A stretch of DNA of 64,000 nt from Anaerolineaceae bacterium. Its GTDB lineage: Bacteria > Chloroflexota > Anaerolineae > Aggregatilineales > Phototrophicaceae. The notes beneath the pieces are model-generated. The model saw nothing but the letters and a program-made list of their open reading frames with translations, was not told the origin of the DNA and did no database searches. The stretch's first letter is position 1. Each line of letters opens with the position of its first letter. The stretch lies in the NCBI GenBank assembly GCA_007693385.1, contig REDR01000028.1:83597-147596 (forward strand), written 5' to 3'. This document shows, one piece after another, positions 1-8,964 of the stretch. The position numbers and the translations under genes were made by a program.

Positions 1-4
1 CTTC

Positions 5-436
5 ATGGGAGACCCAGACCCGATGATCGTTAAACAACTTTTAGCAGAATTACGCGATGTTAGCAAAGAGAAACGTCGCACCGCCGTGATGAAACTCGGC
101 ATGTTAGGCGGCGATCAAGCGCTACGGGCGCTGATGATGGCCGTGCAGAATGATTATGAAGACTTGATCGTGCGGGGACGCGCCGCCATGATGCTCGGAA
201 AATTGCGCGATCCCCGCGCAGTTGATCCGCTTATCCGTGCGTTGAACGCGCCCGGCCACCAGACGCCGCTACAGGCGGCGCAGGCACTCGGCAAGATCGG
301 CGACCCGCGAGCGATAGAGCCGCTTCTGATGCTGGCCGCCAACGGGCGCGACAAAACCCGCGAAGCCGCACTCGAAGCGCTCGACAGGCTCGGCTACACC
401 GAAGAGAACTCCGAGCTAGAGCCGGAGATTAACTAA
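5..436 (+). CDS. HEAT-repeat (PBS-lyase type) scaffold protein, possibly 5' truncated
   Basis: A 143-residue all-helical protein made almost entirely of HEAT units of the phycobilisome-lyase type. Repeats of about 31 residues are visible; the clearest carry the D-P-R-A-x-x-P-L signature at residues 69-76 and 100-107. Such small HEAT proteins generally act as protein-binding scaffolds; the PBS-lyase family name does not imply phycobilin chemistry here. The first ATG lies four bases from the window edge with no visible ribosome-binding site, so the real start may be upstream of the window, or at the ATG at position 23. The gene stands alone before tRNA-Phe. Its partner cannot be told from context. 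Confidence 0.75.
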   Translation: MGDPDPMIVKQLLAELRDVSKEKRRTAVMKLGMLGGDQALRALMMAVQNDYEDLIVRGRAAMMLGKLRDPRAVDPLIRALNAPGHQTPLQAAQALGKIGDPRAIEPLLMLAANGRDKTREAALEALDRLGYTEENSELEPEIN

Positions 437-501
437 CGCGGGGGCGCAATCGAAAGAACGGGGTGCATCGCCGCATCGCGTCGCACGCCGCATTATCGGG
501 C

Positions 502-531
502 TTGACACAACACCGCCAAACGCCCTATAAT
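502..531 (+). promoter_or_regulatory. Sigma-70 promoter of tRNA-Phe
   Basis: A perfect -35 hexamer TTGACA (502-507) and a perfect -10 hexamer TATAAT (526-531) are separated by 18 bp. They lie 20 bp upstream of the mature 5' end of the tRNA-Phe gene. This is the clearest vegetative promoter in the window. Confidence 0.85.
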
Positions 532-551
532 TCAGCTCACGCTACGCACCC

Positions 552-624
552 GCCGCGGTAGCTCAGTTGGTAGAGCAACGCACTGAAAATGCGTGGGTCG
601 CCGGTTCGAGTCCGGCCTGCGGCA
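552..624 (+). tRNA. tRNA-Phe (GAA)
   Basis: A 73-nt cloverleaf. The acceptor stem GCCGCGG (552-558) pairs with CTGCGGC (617-623) and is followed by discriminator A at 624. The anticodon stem ACGCA/TGCGT encloses the loop CTGAAAA, giving anticodon GAA for phenylalanine. The T-loop GGTTCGAGTCC is canonical. CCA is not encoded, so it must be added after transcription. Confidence 0.97.
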
Positions 625-628
625 ATTA

Positions 629-658
629 CGCCCGATCTCGCTTGAGATCGGGCGTTTT
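629..658 (+). terminator. Intrinsic terminator of tRNA-Phe
   Basis: A perfect 11-bp stem (629-639 with 644-654) with the loop GCTT is followed directly by TTTT (655-658). It starts five bases after the tRNA 3' end. Confidence 0.85.
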
Positions 659-818
659 GATTCAGCCTACGGTATCCCAACGCGCCCCCGTCGCAACGAA
701 TTTTTAACGGAATCTTAGCCGCTTTGTACAGTAACCTGTTCTGCACAGAGATGTATTCCATGCTAAACTGATTCCGTATAATATCAGTAGACCGAAAATG
801 TCTGCGGGAGAGATCGAC

Positions 819-2714
819 ATGAAAAAGCTAGGTTTAATGTATGCTGGCCTGCTGGCTTGTCTGGCGATGATCGTATCGCCGGTGTTATCACAGGCGGATT
901 GTCCGCTTGTCGTGACGCAAGCGCTGGCCGCCATCGACGACAACTGTCAGGAATTGGGGCGCAATACCGCCTGTTATGGCTATCGGTTGGTCGAAGCCGA
1001 CTTTTTCGACGGCGCGACAGCCTCATTCGACGCCCCATCAGACCGTGCCGATTTAGTCACGCTCCGCAGTTTACGCACCGCCGCGCTCGATGAAGCGACG
1101 CAACAATGGGGCGTCGCGTTGATGCACCTGCAAGCCGACATCCCCAATCTGTCGCCCGGACAGGCGGTGACATTCATCGTCATGGGCGATGCCAGCATCG
1201 AGAACCGCGTCCCGCCCGATCAGGCGCAACAGACCGGCCCGCCGATTACCGCCACGCTAGCGGCGGACACCACCGCCCGCGAGCGCCCGTCCATTGACTC
1301 CACCGCATTGCTGAATTTACCGAGCGGTAGCGCGTGGCCTGCGGACGCCATCGCGCCGGATGGCGACTGGGTGCGTATGTGGGTGGGGACGGATATTAGC
1401 GATACCGCGTGGGTGCCGCGAAGCGCCGTCGCTGGCGATCAGGTCATGAACTTGGCCGTCGTTGATCCCGATGCTTACGCGCCGATGCAGGCGTTTTATT
1501 TCACCACCGGCATCGGCGCGCCGCGTTGCCGCGAAGCGCCGGATTCCATCACCATCCGTAGCCCACAAGATCAGTTCGTCACGCTGAACATCAACGGCGC
1601 GGACGTTCGCATCGGCTCAACGATCACGCTACGCAGTAGCGCGGAAAATACCGCCGTTTTCACCGTGCTAGAAGGCACGCTCGAATTACCGGATGGGCGC
1701 ATCATCGACGAATGGGAATCGGTGGATGTCGCAACCGGCGAAGATGGCACCGTCACCAGCTTCGGCGAAGCGCGTCCGGCCTCAGATGATGAGCGCGATG
1801 TCGCGCACGGCATTGACGAGCGCTTAGCCAGCAATCGCGGCGAAGGTCGTCGCCTGCACGCCATCACCGACATGGACGGCATGGATGACATGGATGACAT
1901 GAACGGCATGAGCGATATGGACGATGAAGTGATCCATATCGTGCAACAGGGCGATACGCTGTTCGACATCGCCATGCAATACCGCGCCAGTATGCAGGCT
2001 ATCGTTGACGTGAACGGCGTGCAAAATCCCAGCCGGATACCCGCCGGAACGCGGCTCGTCATCCCCGATGCCGGTAGCGGCTTCGCCGGTCTGCGCCAGC
2101 CGGAACGCCCACCGGCGACACGCCCACCGTCGCAACCACCAGCCACCGGTGCCGGATGCGAGGGCTTCCGCGCCACATCGCCATTGCAGGGGCTAGCCTA
2201 CGGCGATAACCGCTTCTTCTGGGACGCCGCGCCGAACGCGGACGCTTACCGCGTGACGGTGGTCAATAACGAGAATGGCCGCACCGTATCGGCTAATACC
2301 ACCGCGCCAACCACCAACGTATCAATCAACACTGACGGGCGGGCGCTCGGCCCGGGATTCAGCTTCGGGTGGTATGTCGAGGCTTTGCGCGGCCGCTCGG
2401 TGATCTGTACGACTGATCGCGTCAGCATTCCCAGAGAAGCACCGCCGCAGACCGGGCCGCCGATAGATGGCCTGACGGCCAGCGTCAACTGTTCCAACTT
2501 ATCGCCTTACGACTACGCGACGGTGACATGGAGCAATGCCGCCGGTGGTAGCATCGATATTATGGTGAGCGATATGGGCAGTGGCACTAGCTACACCAAG
2601 ATGGGCACAAGCGGCTCGGAGACGGTGTACTCATCTTACTACAGTTACAGCATCGACGGTCTCATCGTGACGGATGGCGTCAGCACGATCAGCTTTGGCG
2701 GATGCGTGCCGTAG
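819..2714 (+). CDS. Exported SH3 / FecR-like / LysM protein
   Basis: A 631-residue exported protein. The ATG at 819 is chosen over one at 798 because it follows GGGAGAG at a normal distance and opens a typical signal peptide (residues 1-26, Lys-Lys then hydrophobic, ending S-Q-A). Domains in order: bacterial SH3-like ~141-205; a FecR-like beta domain ~245-320 (GSTITLRSS, VLEGTLEL); a Met/Asp-rich tract ~350-372; one LysM ~373-415 (QQGDTLFDIA, NGVQNPSRI); a Pro/Thr linker ~424-443; then two beta-rich segments to the end, the first resembling an Ig/FnIII fold. LysM and SH3 modules usually bind peptidoglycan, so a cell-wall-attached surface protein is the likely role. No catalytic domain is visible. 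A TATAAT at 777-782 could be its -10. Confidence 0.8.
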   Translation: MKKLGLMYAGLLACLAMIVSPVLSQADCPLVVTQALAAIDDNCQELGRNTACYGYRLVEADFFDGATASFDAPSDRADLVTLRSLRTAALDEATQQWGVALMHLQADIPNLSPGQAVTFIVMGDASIENRVPPDQAQQTGPPITATLAADTTARERPSIDSTALLNLPSGSAWPADAIAPDGDWVRMWVGTDISDTAWVPRSAVAGDQVMNLAVVDPDAYAPMQAFYFTTGIGAPRCREAPDSITIRSPQDQFVTLNINGADVRIGSTITLRSSAENTAVFTVLEGTLELPDGRIIDEWESVDVATGEDGTVTSFGEARPASDDERDVAHGIDERLASNRGEGRRLHAITDMDGMDDMDDMNGMSDMDDEVIHIVQQGDTLFDIAMQYRASMQAIVDVNGVQNPSRIPAGTRLVIPDAGSGFAGLRQPERPPATRPPSQPPATGAGCEGFRATSPLQGLAYGDNRFFWDAAPNADAYRVTVVNNENGRTVSANTTAPTTNVSINTDGRALGPGFSFGWYVEALRGRSVICTTDRVSIPREAPPQTGPPIDGLTASVNCSNLSPYDYATVTWSNAAGGSIDIMVSDMGSGTSYTKMGTSGSETVYSSYYSYSIDGLIVTDGVSTISFGGCVP

Positions 2715-2735
2715 GCCGCCCGCACCGCACGCACA

Positions 2736-4022
2736 TCAAATGATATGGAAGGCTTCCTGCCGCCCGTCCAGCCAGTAAACACGGCCACCGGTCAGCAGGA
2801 TGTCTTCCTCTAGCGCGATGCGGACGATCTGATCGTCCCATTCGGCAACCGGCGCGGTGACGTTCAACTCATTGGAATACGCGGTATCATCATACACCGG
2901 ATAATCGCCCGCGCCCGGTACGCCGTCCTGTTGATCCCACAGGCCGATTGTCGGCCCGGCGGCGTGGCCGTGATAGCCCAACGGATGACAGTAGATATGC
3001 GGCGCGATGCCCGCTTCGCGTCCCTGCGCCAATGACGCTTTCAGCACTTCGTTTCCGGTGCGCCCGACGGTCAAATTCGCGTTCACGATGTCCTGTAGCG
3101 CGTTGCCCTGTTTGAGTACCGCCTTCAGACCTTCCGGCGCGTCCGTCTCGCCGCGCCGCAACACGTAAGCGTGCTGTTGCTGGTCAGTCGCCAGCCCCAG
3201 ATAGTAGAAGCCCATATCGCAATGGAGCAGGTCGCCGGGCTGGATCACCGTCCGCATACTATCTTTATCCTGTAGCGCGTTGAACGGCTCGCCGGGCGCT
3301 TGCAGTTCGCACGTCGGATGAAACCATGCAGAAAGCCCGATGTCGTGCATCGTCTGGCGCATCCACCAGATGACATCGTGCGTGGTGGTGATGTTCGGCG
3401 TGATGACATAACCGGAGAAAGCGCGGGCGATGATCGCGTGGCCGATCTCGACAATCGACGGATAAACGCTCATCTCCGGCGCGATGCGGCGCTCCAACCA
3501 GCCGACGGCCACCGCCTCCGCGCTGACCAGCCGTTCGGCATACTCCGCGCCTAATGCGCCGATCAAGTTCTCCGCTTCGGTGTGCGATAGGCCGTCAGCG
3601 AAGGCCGTCACCTGCGACGTGTTAATGCCGATGCTCTGCGGGTCATATTCGCGGATCGTCCGCGCCAGACATTCATACTGCCCTTCGCGCTCCGGATTCC
3701 AGCCGCTTTCGTAGAAGCCCGGTATCCCGTACCGGCTGATCGTCAGCCGGTCTATTCCGCCATCCGCCCGCCGCGCAAAGACTAATATCGTCCGCCGCCG
3801 CGCCGACATCGCCGGTTGCGGTAGCAGGCTCATGATAACCGGGTCTTCGTTGTATTCGCGGGCGATCACCAGCCACATATCCAGACCAGCCCGCGCCATG
3901 ACTTCCGGCAAAACAGTCTCTAATCGTTGCTGTAACCACCCGTTACGGATGTCGTTCTGCTGGCGTAGCGGCAAGATTTTGTGCCGGTAGGCTTCCAGTG
4001 GGGCGTATGTTCTGCGCGTCAT
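2736..4022 (-). CDS. M24 family metallopeptidase (Xaa-Pro aminopeptidase-like)
   Basis: A 428-residue cytoplasmic protein with a creatinase-type N-terminal domain (~1-210) and a pita-bread M24 catalytic domain (~215-428). The five metal ligands expected for M24 can be placed: Asp in LLHCDMG, Asp in LATDQQQH, His in HPLGYHGH, Glu in YSNELN and Glu in the C-terminal IALEEDI. The family cleaves the residue before proline, or acts on small dipeptide-like substrates; the exact substrate cannot be told. AAGGAGAA precedes the ATG at the usual distance. The gene lies 52 bp downstream of the flavin monooxygenase-like gene on the same strand and may be co-transcribed with it. Confidence 0.85.
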   Translation of the reverse strand: MTRRTYAPLEAYRHKILPLRQQNDIRNGWLQQRLETVLPEVMARAGLDMWLVIAREYNEDPVIMSLLPQPAMSARRRTILVFARRADGGIDRLTISRYGIPGFYESGWNPEREGQYECLARTIREYDPQSIGINTSQVTAFADGLSHTEAENLIGALGAEYAERLVSAEAVAVGWLERRIAPEMSVYPSIVEIGHAIIARAFSGYVITPNITTTHDVIWWMRQTMHDIGLSAWFHPTCELQAPGEPFNALQDKDSMRTVIQPGDLLHCDMGFYYLGLATDQQQHAYVLRRGETDAPEGLKAVLKQGNALQDIVNANLTVGRTGNEVLKASLAQGREAGIAPHIYCHPLGYHGHAAGPTIGLWDQQDGVPGAGDYPVYDDTAYSNELNVTAPVAEWDDQIVRIALEEDILLTGGRVYWLDGRQEAFHII

Positions 4023-4074
4023 CGCGTGGTTCTCCTTACGTTTTTTGTTTGGGTAGGGGTGATCTTATCGTTCT

Positions 4075-5238
4075 TCAAATCGCGTTCAGGTGCGCCTGAA
4101 TCTCCGCGACGGCCTGCGCCGCTTCCACGTTGAAATTATACATCGCGCCTTTGCCAGTGTAGAACACGCCGACCAGATACAGCCCCGCATGGCCGAGAAT
4201 CTGCCGTTTGCCGGTATCCTGCCGGTGATAGTCACCGTCAACGCGCATCGGCCAGCCCTGATTGTCACGCTGGACGGGTTCATGAAAATAATGGTCAATC
4301 ACCGGCCCGTAGCCGGTGCCCATGATGACCGCATCGACGGCCACCCGCGAGCCATCCTGCAATTCGACATCGTGCGGATAGAAGCGCACCGGCGCATCCA
4401 CACAGCGCACATGACCGCTTTTCACCACGTCGATCAACTCGTGGCCGCGTGTGCCGCCCGCCGCGCTACTCTCTTCTTCGGTGCGCGGCGCTTTGATGCC
4501 GATAGCGTCCAGATTCTCGAACTTCAAGCTGTTGATACGCGCCATCAACGGCTCGGCGAGGCGGCGCGGCAGTCTCTCGCTGATAATCACCCAGAGATGT
4601 TTGGGCAGGCCATACGGGTAACGCGGGCGAAGCATAACGCCGGTGCGCTGTGCCAGCAGAACCGGATGCACCACGTCGCTATCGCGCCCTAACTCGGTGG
4701 CGATGTCTACGCCACTCGGCCCATTGCCGACCACCATCACACGGCATCCGGCGAACGGCTCCGCGCCGAGATAATCCGCCGCGTGCAAAATCCGCCCGCA
4801 GAAGGACTCCATGCCGTCAATGTGCGGCATATAACGGTTGCCGAATCGTCCGGTAGCGGTGATGACCGCCGCGTACCACGCATCACCGGAATCCATCCAC
4901 ACGCGCCAGCCGCCGCGCTCCGGCTTGATGCGATGCACGCGCACCCCCAGCCGGACATTCAGCGCGTTCTCGCGCACGTAATCGACCAGATAGCGGTGAT
5001 ATTGCTTGGCAGTCGGGAACAGGCCGAAGCGCAACGGGAAGCGTTTGCCCGGCAGATGCGAAAAAAAGCGCGTGGTATTCAAGCGCAGAGAAGGGTATAG
5101 GCTGTTCCATGTAGACGCGATTTCGTCGGCACTATCGACCACTTCATAGCGGATGCCGGCCTGTTGTAAAAAATACGCGCTGGCGATTCCGGCGGGACCG
5201 GCGCCAATCACAAGCACATCAGGGGTCGGTGTTGTCAT
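4075..5238 (-). CDS. Flavin-containing monooxygenase-like FAD/NAD(P)H oxidoreductase
   Basis: A 387-residue two-dinucleotide-binding flavoprotein. The N-terminal FAD site is VIGAGPAGIASAYF (~11-24). The FMO fingerprint F-x-G-x3-H is present (FCGRILH, ~145-151). The second Rossmann motif for NADPH is VVGNGPSGVDIA (~168-179). An ATGRF motif and a late GLYLVGVF segment complete the FAD fold. The family (FMO/CzcO type) oxygenates soft nucleophiles or ketones; no substrate is indicated. The gene is the first of a possible two-gene unit with the M24 peptidase downstream. No membrane segment or signal peptide is visible. Confidence 0.82.
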   Translation of the reverse strand: MTTPTPDVLVIGAGPAGIASAYFLQQAGIRYEVVDSADEIASTWNSLYPSLRLNTTRFFSHLPGKRFPLRFGLFPTAKQYHRYLVDYVRENALNVRLGVRVHRIKPERGGWRVWMDSGDAWYAAVITATGRFGNRYMPHIDGMESFCGRILHAADYLGAEPFAGCRVMVVGNGPSGVDIATELGRDSDVVHPVLLAQRTGVMLRPRYPYGLPKHLWVIISERLPRRLAEPLMARINSLKFENLDAIGIKAPRTEEESSAAGGTRGHELIDVVKSGHVRCVDAPVRFYPHDVELQDGSRVAVDAVIMGTGYGPVIDHYFHEPVQRDNQGWPMRVDGDYHRQDTGKRQILGHAGLYLVGVFYTGKGAMYNFNVEAAQAVAEIQAHLNAI

Positions 5239-5320
5239 ATAGTGGTTTGTCTCTCTACAAATTTGATCGTCTAGCTGAAACTAGCTTACTACATCACGGC
5301 GCAGACCGCACAACCCCACG

Positions 5321-6196
5321 CTAAGACCGCCGGTGTCGCCGCGTCAACCCGCCACCCAGCAATGCCAGCAGAGCGAACAACACCCCCGCGATCAACAAGA
5401 ACGGCGCGATGTCGCGGGCGGGACGGCTGACCGGCGGCGGATCATCCGCTACGATGGGCGCGTCTGCTGAGGCTTCGGCCTGCTCCGGCGCGGGTGGGGC
5501 GGCTTCCGGCTCGATGGTTAACGCCTCTATGCCGTCCATCTGCTCTATGATGGCCTCTGCCGCCTGCTCAACGTCATCAGCCGCCATCGCGTCCGCCATA
5601 TCAGCCTGCATCACCGCTTCCGGCAGTTCCGGCTCGGCTTCTTCGTCGGCTGGCGCTGAAAAAGCCCGCATCGCGCCGATCCCGTCGGCGTCATCGACTT
5701 CAGCATCCGGCAAGGGCGCGAACGCTTCTTCGGCCATCCCGTCGAATACGTCATCGGGCGGCGCGTCGAACGTGACCGGCGGCGTGGTCGGCATGGAAGC
5801 GACGGCGGGAATCGGCGTCATGATGGGTGAGGTATCCGGCGCATCGGATAGCCACAACACCGCGCCCAGCACGATGAAAATGAACGAAGCCGCCGCGCTC
5901 AATAGCGCCATCGCCGGAAATTGTGTGATGCGGCGCGAATCACGGCGCGGCGGAGTCAGCGACGGTTGCGCCGGACGCCCGACCATCGCCGGGGTCAACG
6001 AGAAATCACGCGGCGCTTTCAGCGCGGGCAAGCGGCGCACCAGCGCGACGGTATCGCGCAGGGCGTCCAACTCAGCGCGGAGCGCATCATCCGTCCGCAA
6101 GCGAGCCTCTAGCGCGGCGCGTTCAGAAGCCGGTAGCGTCCCGTCGATATATTCTGATAGTTGCTGGTATTCCTGTTCGCTGAAGTCTGGCATCAT
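5321..6196 (-). CDS. Membrane-bound anti-sigma factor of the adjacent ECF sigma
   Basis: A 291-residue protein with the layout of a transmembrane anti-sigma factor. The N-terminal cytoplasmic helical segment (~1-75: YIDGTLPASERAALEARL, then a second helix) resembles the anti-sigma domain but lacks the zinc-binding His-x3-Cys-x2-Cys of ZAS proteins. A membrane helix follows at ~98-117. Then comes a long extracytoplasmic region (~118-262) rich in Ala, Glu, Asp, Pro and Met, and a second hydrophobic helix near the C-terminus (~266-285) ending in a basic tail. It lies 65 bp downstream of the ECF sigma gene on the same strand, the usual arrangement for a sigma factor and its inhibitor. The second C-terminal helix is unusual; signal and release mechanism are unknown. 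Two adjacent ATGs (6196, 6193) can serve as start. Confidence 0.72.
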   Translation of the reverse strand: MMPDFSEQEYQQLSEYIDGTLPASERAALEARLRTDDALRAELDALRDTVALVRRLPALKAPRDFSLTPAMVGRPAQPSLTPPRRDSRRITQFPAMALLSAAASFIFIVLGAVLWLSDAPDTSPIMTPIPAVASMPTTPPVTFDAPPDDVFDGMAEEAFAPLPDAEVDDADGIGAMRAFSAPADEEAEPELPEAVMQADMADAMAADDVEQAAEAIIEQMDGIEALTIEPEAAPPAPEQAEASADAPIVADDPPPVSRPARDIAPFLLIAGVLFALLALLGGGLTRRHRRS

Positions 6197-6261
6197 AACG
6201 TTAAATCAATCGCTTGGCTGGCAGGGCGCGGAGACAGCGCATCGCGTCTCATCGCATCACA

Positions 6262-6858
6262 TTACAGACGATAAACCGACGGCAGAAGTTCCCGAAAACC
6301 TTGCAAACAACCGCGCAAGGCGGCGCGGGCGCGGCTGATGCGCGACTTGACCGTGCCCAGTTGTACGCCCACCGCCTCCGCGATTTCCTGATAGCTGAAG
6401 TCTTCGACATCGCTCATAATCAGCGCCACACGCTGATCGGCTTGCAGGCCGTCGATGCAAGACTGAATAGCGCGGCTTAATTCGGCGGATTGCGCGGCCT
6501 GTTCCGGCGTCGGCGTCGATTGGTCGGGCAACGGTGCGCCGTCCGCATAATCTTCACTGACCAGATCATCCAGCGCGGTAGCGGGGCGGCGCTTCTCGTA
6601 ACGCAGATGGTCATAACAGGTATTGGCGGCAATCCGCATCAACCATGCGCGGAAATTCCCGCCGTTGTACGTCTCAAGACGACGAAACGCCGTGATGAAA
6701 GCATCCTGCGCGGCATCGGCGGCGCGGGCGGGTTCGCCCATGATGCGATAGGTCAGCGTGTATACTGCGTCCTGATAATTCCGTACCAGCCCGTTGAAGG
6801 CTTCCAGATCACCATTCTGTGCATTTTGAATCAGCGTCTGTTCGTCGGCCATTGACAT
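6262..6858 (-). CDS. ECF-family RNA polymerase sigma factor
   Basis: A 198-residue group 4 sigma-70 factor. Region 2 is at ~20-90, with the core-binding and -10-recognition helices (DAAQDAFITAFRRL, FRAWLMRIAANTCYDHLR). A linker of ~25 acidic and proline-containing residues follows. Region 4 is at ~130-185 with the helix-turn-helix YQEIAEAVGVQLGTVKSRISRA. Region 3 is absent, as expected for ECF factors. AGGG precedes the ATG. The next gene downstream encodes its probable membrane anti-sigma factor, so the pair should respond to an envelope or extracellular signal. An extended -10 (TGGTATGAT on the minus strand, near 6893-6901) may be the promoter. Confidence 0.92.
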   Translation of the reverse strand: MSMADEQTLIQNAQNGDLEAFNGLVRNYQDAVYTLTYRIMGEPARAADAAQDAFITAFRRLETYNGGNFRAWLMRIAANTCYDHLRYEKRRPATALDDLVSEDYADGAPLPDQSTPTPEQAAQSAELSRAIQSCIDGLQADQRVALIMSDVEDFSYQEIAEAVGVQLGTVKSRISRARAALRGCLQGFRELLPSVYRL

Positions 6859-6949
6859 TTATGCCCTGCGTGGGTAAGATGTTCAGCAGATAATCATACC
6901 ACAATCCGCCGCCAAAATCGCGTGCTGGATGCCGTATAAAACATAAAAC

Positions 6950-7030
6950 GCCGAGATGGTGGAATGGTATACACGGATGTCTCAAACACATCTGCCTTCG
7001 GGCTTGTGGGTTCGAATCCCACTCTCGGCA
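6950..7030 (+). tRNA. tRNA-Leu (CAA)
   Basis: An 81-nt cloverleaf with a type II variable arm. The acceptor stem GCCGAGA (6950-6956) pairs perfectly with TCTCGGC (7023-7029), with discriminator A at 7030. The anticodon stem GATGT/ACATC encloses CTCAAAC, giving anticodon CAA (decodes UUG). The T-loop GGGTTCGAATCCC is canonical. CCA is not encoded. Confidence 0.96.
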
Positions 7031-7033
7031 TGA

Positions 7034-7065
7034 AAAAAGACAGGCCAGCGCTGGCCTGTCTTTTT
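7034..7065. terminator. Bidirectional intrinsic terminator
   Basis: A perfect palindrome whose core is GACAGGCCAG/CTGGCCTGTC, flanked by A-runs on the left and T-runs on the right. It can therefore end transcription from tRNA-Leu on the plus strand and from the Sat-CysC gene, which ends at 7089, on the minus strand. Confidence 0.88.
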
Positions 7066-7088
7066 GATTCACCCGTTGCAGATCACCA

Positions 7089-8813
7089 CTAGGTAATCGC
7101 GGTCAGCGCCCGCGCTTCGATCAACAGGCCGCGTTCCAGCAACAGCTTAACGATGCGCTCGGCGTTCTGGCGCGGCGTACAGCGCACGGTATCCAGCACG
7201 ATCTCCGCATTGGGTGGCGCTTCATACGGATCATCAATGCCGGTGAACCCTTTGATCTCGCCGCGCCGCGCCTTCGCGTACATGCCTTTGATGTCGCGCT
7301 CCTCGCATACTTCAAGCGGCGTATCGACGAACACCTCAACGAACGCGCCATCGCGCATCATGCCGCGCACCTCGTTGCGCGTGGCGGTATACGGGCTGAC
7401 CGCCGCGCAGACCGCTACGCCGCCATGCCGCACCACCTCCGCCGCCACAAACCCGATGCGGCGAATGTTGGTGTCGCGGTCTTCTTTGCTGAATCCCAGC
7501 CCTTTCGATAGATGCGTGCGGACGACATCGCCATCCAGCATCGTGACCTGACGGCCATACTCCAAGATCAACGTAATCAGCAATTCGGCGGTGGTCGATT
7601 TGCCCGATCCACTCAAGCCGGTGAACCAGATGCACACGCCCTGACGATGGCGCGGCGGATGCGCCTCCGCGAGAATCGACGCCACCTCCGGACGGCTGAA
7701 CCAGTCCGGCAGAAGACGCCCCGCCGCCAGATACTCGTCTCGAACCTGCGTGCCGCTAATGTTCAGCGTGCGCTGGCCGTTGAGCCTGTCGGATTCTTCA
7801 TAGCGGCCTTCATCCGGCAGATAGGATAGCATCTTAAACGGCACCATCTTGACGCCTAGCTCGGCCTCGTGTTCGCGCAGAAGTTCCTGCGCGTCATACG
7901 GCCCATAAATCGGCTGGCCGTGACTGTCGTTGCCCGGCCCGGCATGGTCACGCCCGACGATCAAGTGATTCGCGCCGTAATTGCGGCGGATGATCGCGTG
8001 CCATAACGCCTCACGCGGGCCGCCCATCCGCATCGCCAACGGCAACAGCGACAGCACGATGCGGTCTGGTTCGTAGTATTTTTCGGCCAGCGCCTTGTAG
8101 GTGCGAACCCGCGTGTAATGATCCACATCGCCCGGCTTGGTCATGCCGACCACCGGATGCAACAGCAAAACGCCGTCCACCGCAGACGCCGCCCGCTTGG
8201 TCAGTTCTTCGTGGACGCGGTGCATCGGGTTGCGCGTCTGGAAGGCGACCACGTTCGCCCGTCCGCTAGCTTCCAGCAAGGCGCGAGTCTCGGCGGGGGT
8301 GCGACGCAGATCGAGAAAGTCGAAGTATTGCGGCGTCTGCAACACGCGCAACGCGCCAGACAGGTTGACACGCCCCCAGCGTGCCATCTCCGCCACGATG
8401 GGATGCGCCGCATCCGTCGTGCCAAACGCCTTCCGCGCCATCTCCTCCCGATCCCATTCGTACATCTCATCAATCCGCATGATCGCCAGCAGGTTATTGC
8501 GGCGGTCACGCAGGGCGATCTCCGCGCCGATTTGCATGTCGGGCGTCGGCTCAACCGGTAGCGTAATCGGCATAGGAAACAGCGTGCCGTCACTCAACCG
8601 CATATCATCCAGCACGCGCCGATAGTCGGCTTCACCCATGAAGCGATCAAGCGGCGAAAAACCGCCGACGGCCAGCAATTCGAGATCGCAAATCTGGCGC
8701 TCGCTCAGTTGGCAAGATGGCAACGTGGCGGCGTGTGTTCTAGCGACTTCCAGTTCATCCGGCGCGACGCGCAGATCAACCAGCCGCCCCCCATACGGTG
8801 TAATCAATTGCAT
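7089..8813 (-). CDS. sat-cysC: Bifunctional sulfate adenylyltransferase / adenylylsulfate kinase
   Basis: A 574-residue fusion that turns sulfate into PAPS in two steps. The N-terminal ATP sulfurylase (~1-385) has a PUA-like start and the active-site motif QTRNPMHRVHE (~188-198) and GRDHAGPG. The C-terminal APS kinase (~390-565) has the P-loop GLSGSGKST (~397), DGDVVRTHL, a run of conserved basic residues in DRDTNIRRIGF, and the Ser of CAAVSPY. This order, without an inactive kinase-like regulatory domain, is that of bacterial Sat-CysC fusions. AGGGGGA sits 8 bases upstream of the ATG at 8813; a second ATG at 8820 is too close to it and out of frame. No other sulfur-assimilation gene is adjacent, so whether it feeds assimilation or sulfation cannot be told. 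Confidence 0.93.
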   Translation of the reverse strand: MQLITPYGGRLVDLRVAPDELEVARTHAATLPSCQLSERQICDLELLAVGGFSPLDRFMGEADYRRVLDDMRLSDGTLFPMPITLPVEPTPDMQIGAEIALRDRRNNLLAIMRIDEMYEWDREEMARKAFGTTDAAHPIVAEMARWGRVNLSGALRVLQTPQYFDFLDLRRTPAETRALLEASGRANVVAFQTRNPMHRVHEELTKRAASAVDGVLLLHPVVGMTKPGDVDHYTRVRTYKALAEKYYEPDRIVLSLLPLAMRMGGPREALWHAIIRRNYGANHLIVGRDHAGPGNDSHGQPIYGPYDAQELLREHEAELGVKMVPFKMLSYLPDEGRYEESDRLNGQRTLNISGTQVRDEYLAAGRLLPDWFSRPEVASILAEAHPPRHRQGVCIWFTGLSGSGKSTTAELLITLILEYGRQVTMLDGDVVRTHLSKGLGFSKEDRDTNIRRIGFVAAEVVRHGGVAVCAAVSPYTATRNEVRGMMRDGAFVEVFVDTPLEVCEERDIKGMYAKARRGEIKGFTGIDDPYEAPPNAEIVLDTVRCTPRQNAERIVKLLLERGLLIEARALTAIT

Positions 8814-8872
8814 GAATCATGTCCCCCTATAGACGATTATTCGTTATTTCACGGGCGCATCGTCGTTTTTGT

Positions 8873-8897
8873 GGGAGCGCAACGCATTGCGCCCGCC
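8873..8897. repeat. Dispersed GCGCAA-type hairpin
   Basis: A short inverted repeat with GCGCAA and TTGCGC arms around CGCA. The outer arms GGGA and GCCC pair imperfectly. It is one of several copies of a GGGCGCAA / TTGCGCCC hairpin in intergenic DNA of this window (see also 27037 and 30601). Confidence 0.6.
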
Positions 8898-8964
8898 GAC
8901 TGCACCCGATTGTATGGAGATTAGGATAGGCCGAATCGCGGCAATTGTGAATAGTTGAACAATC

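Noticed and set aside
5409..6338. 309-codon open frame on the plus strand
   Set aside because: Antisense to the anti-sigma gene; a Ser/Ala-rich low-complexity product that arises from the GC-rich codons of the opposite strand.
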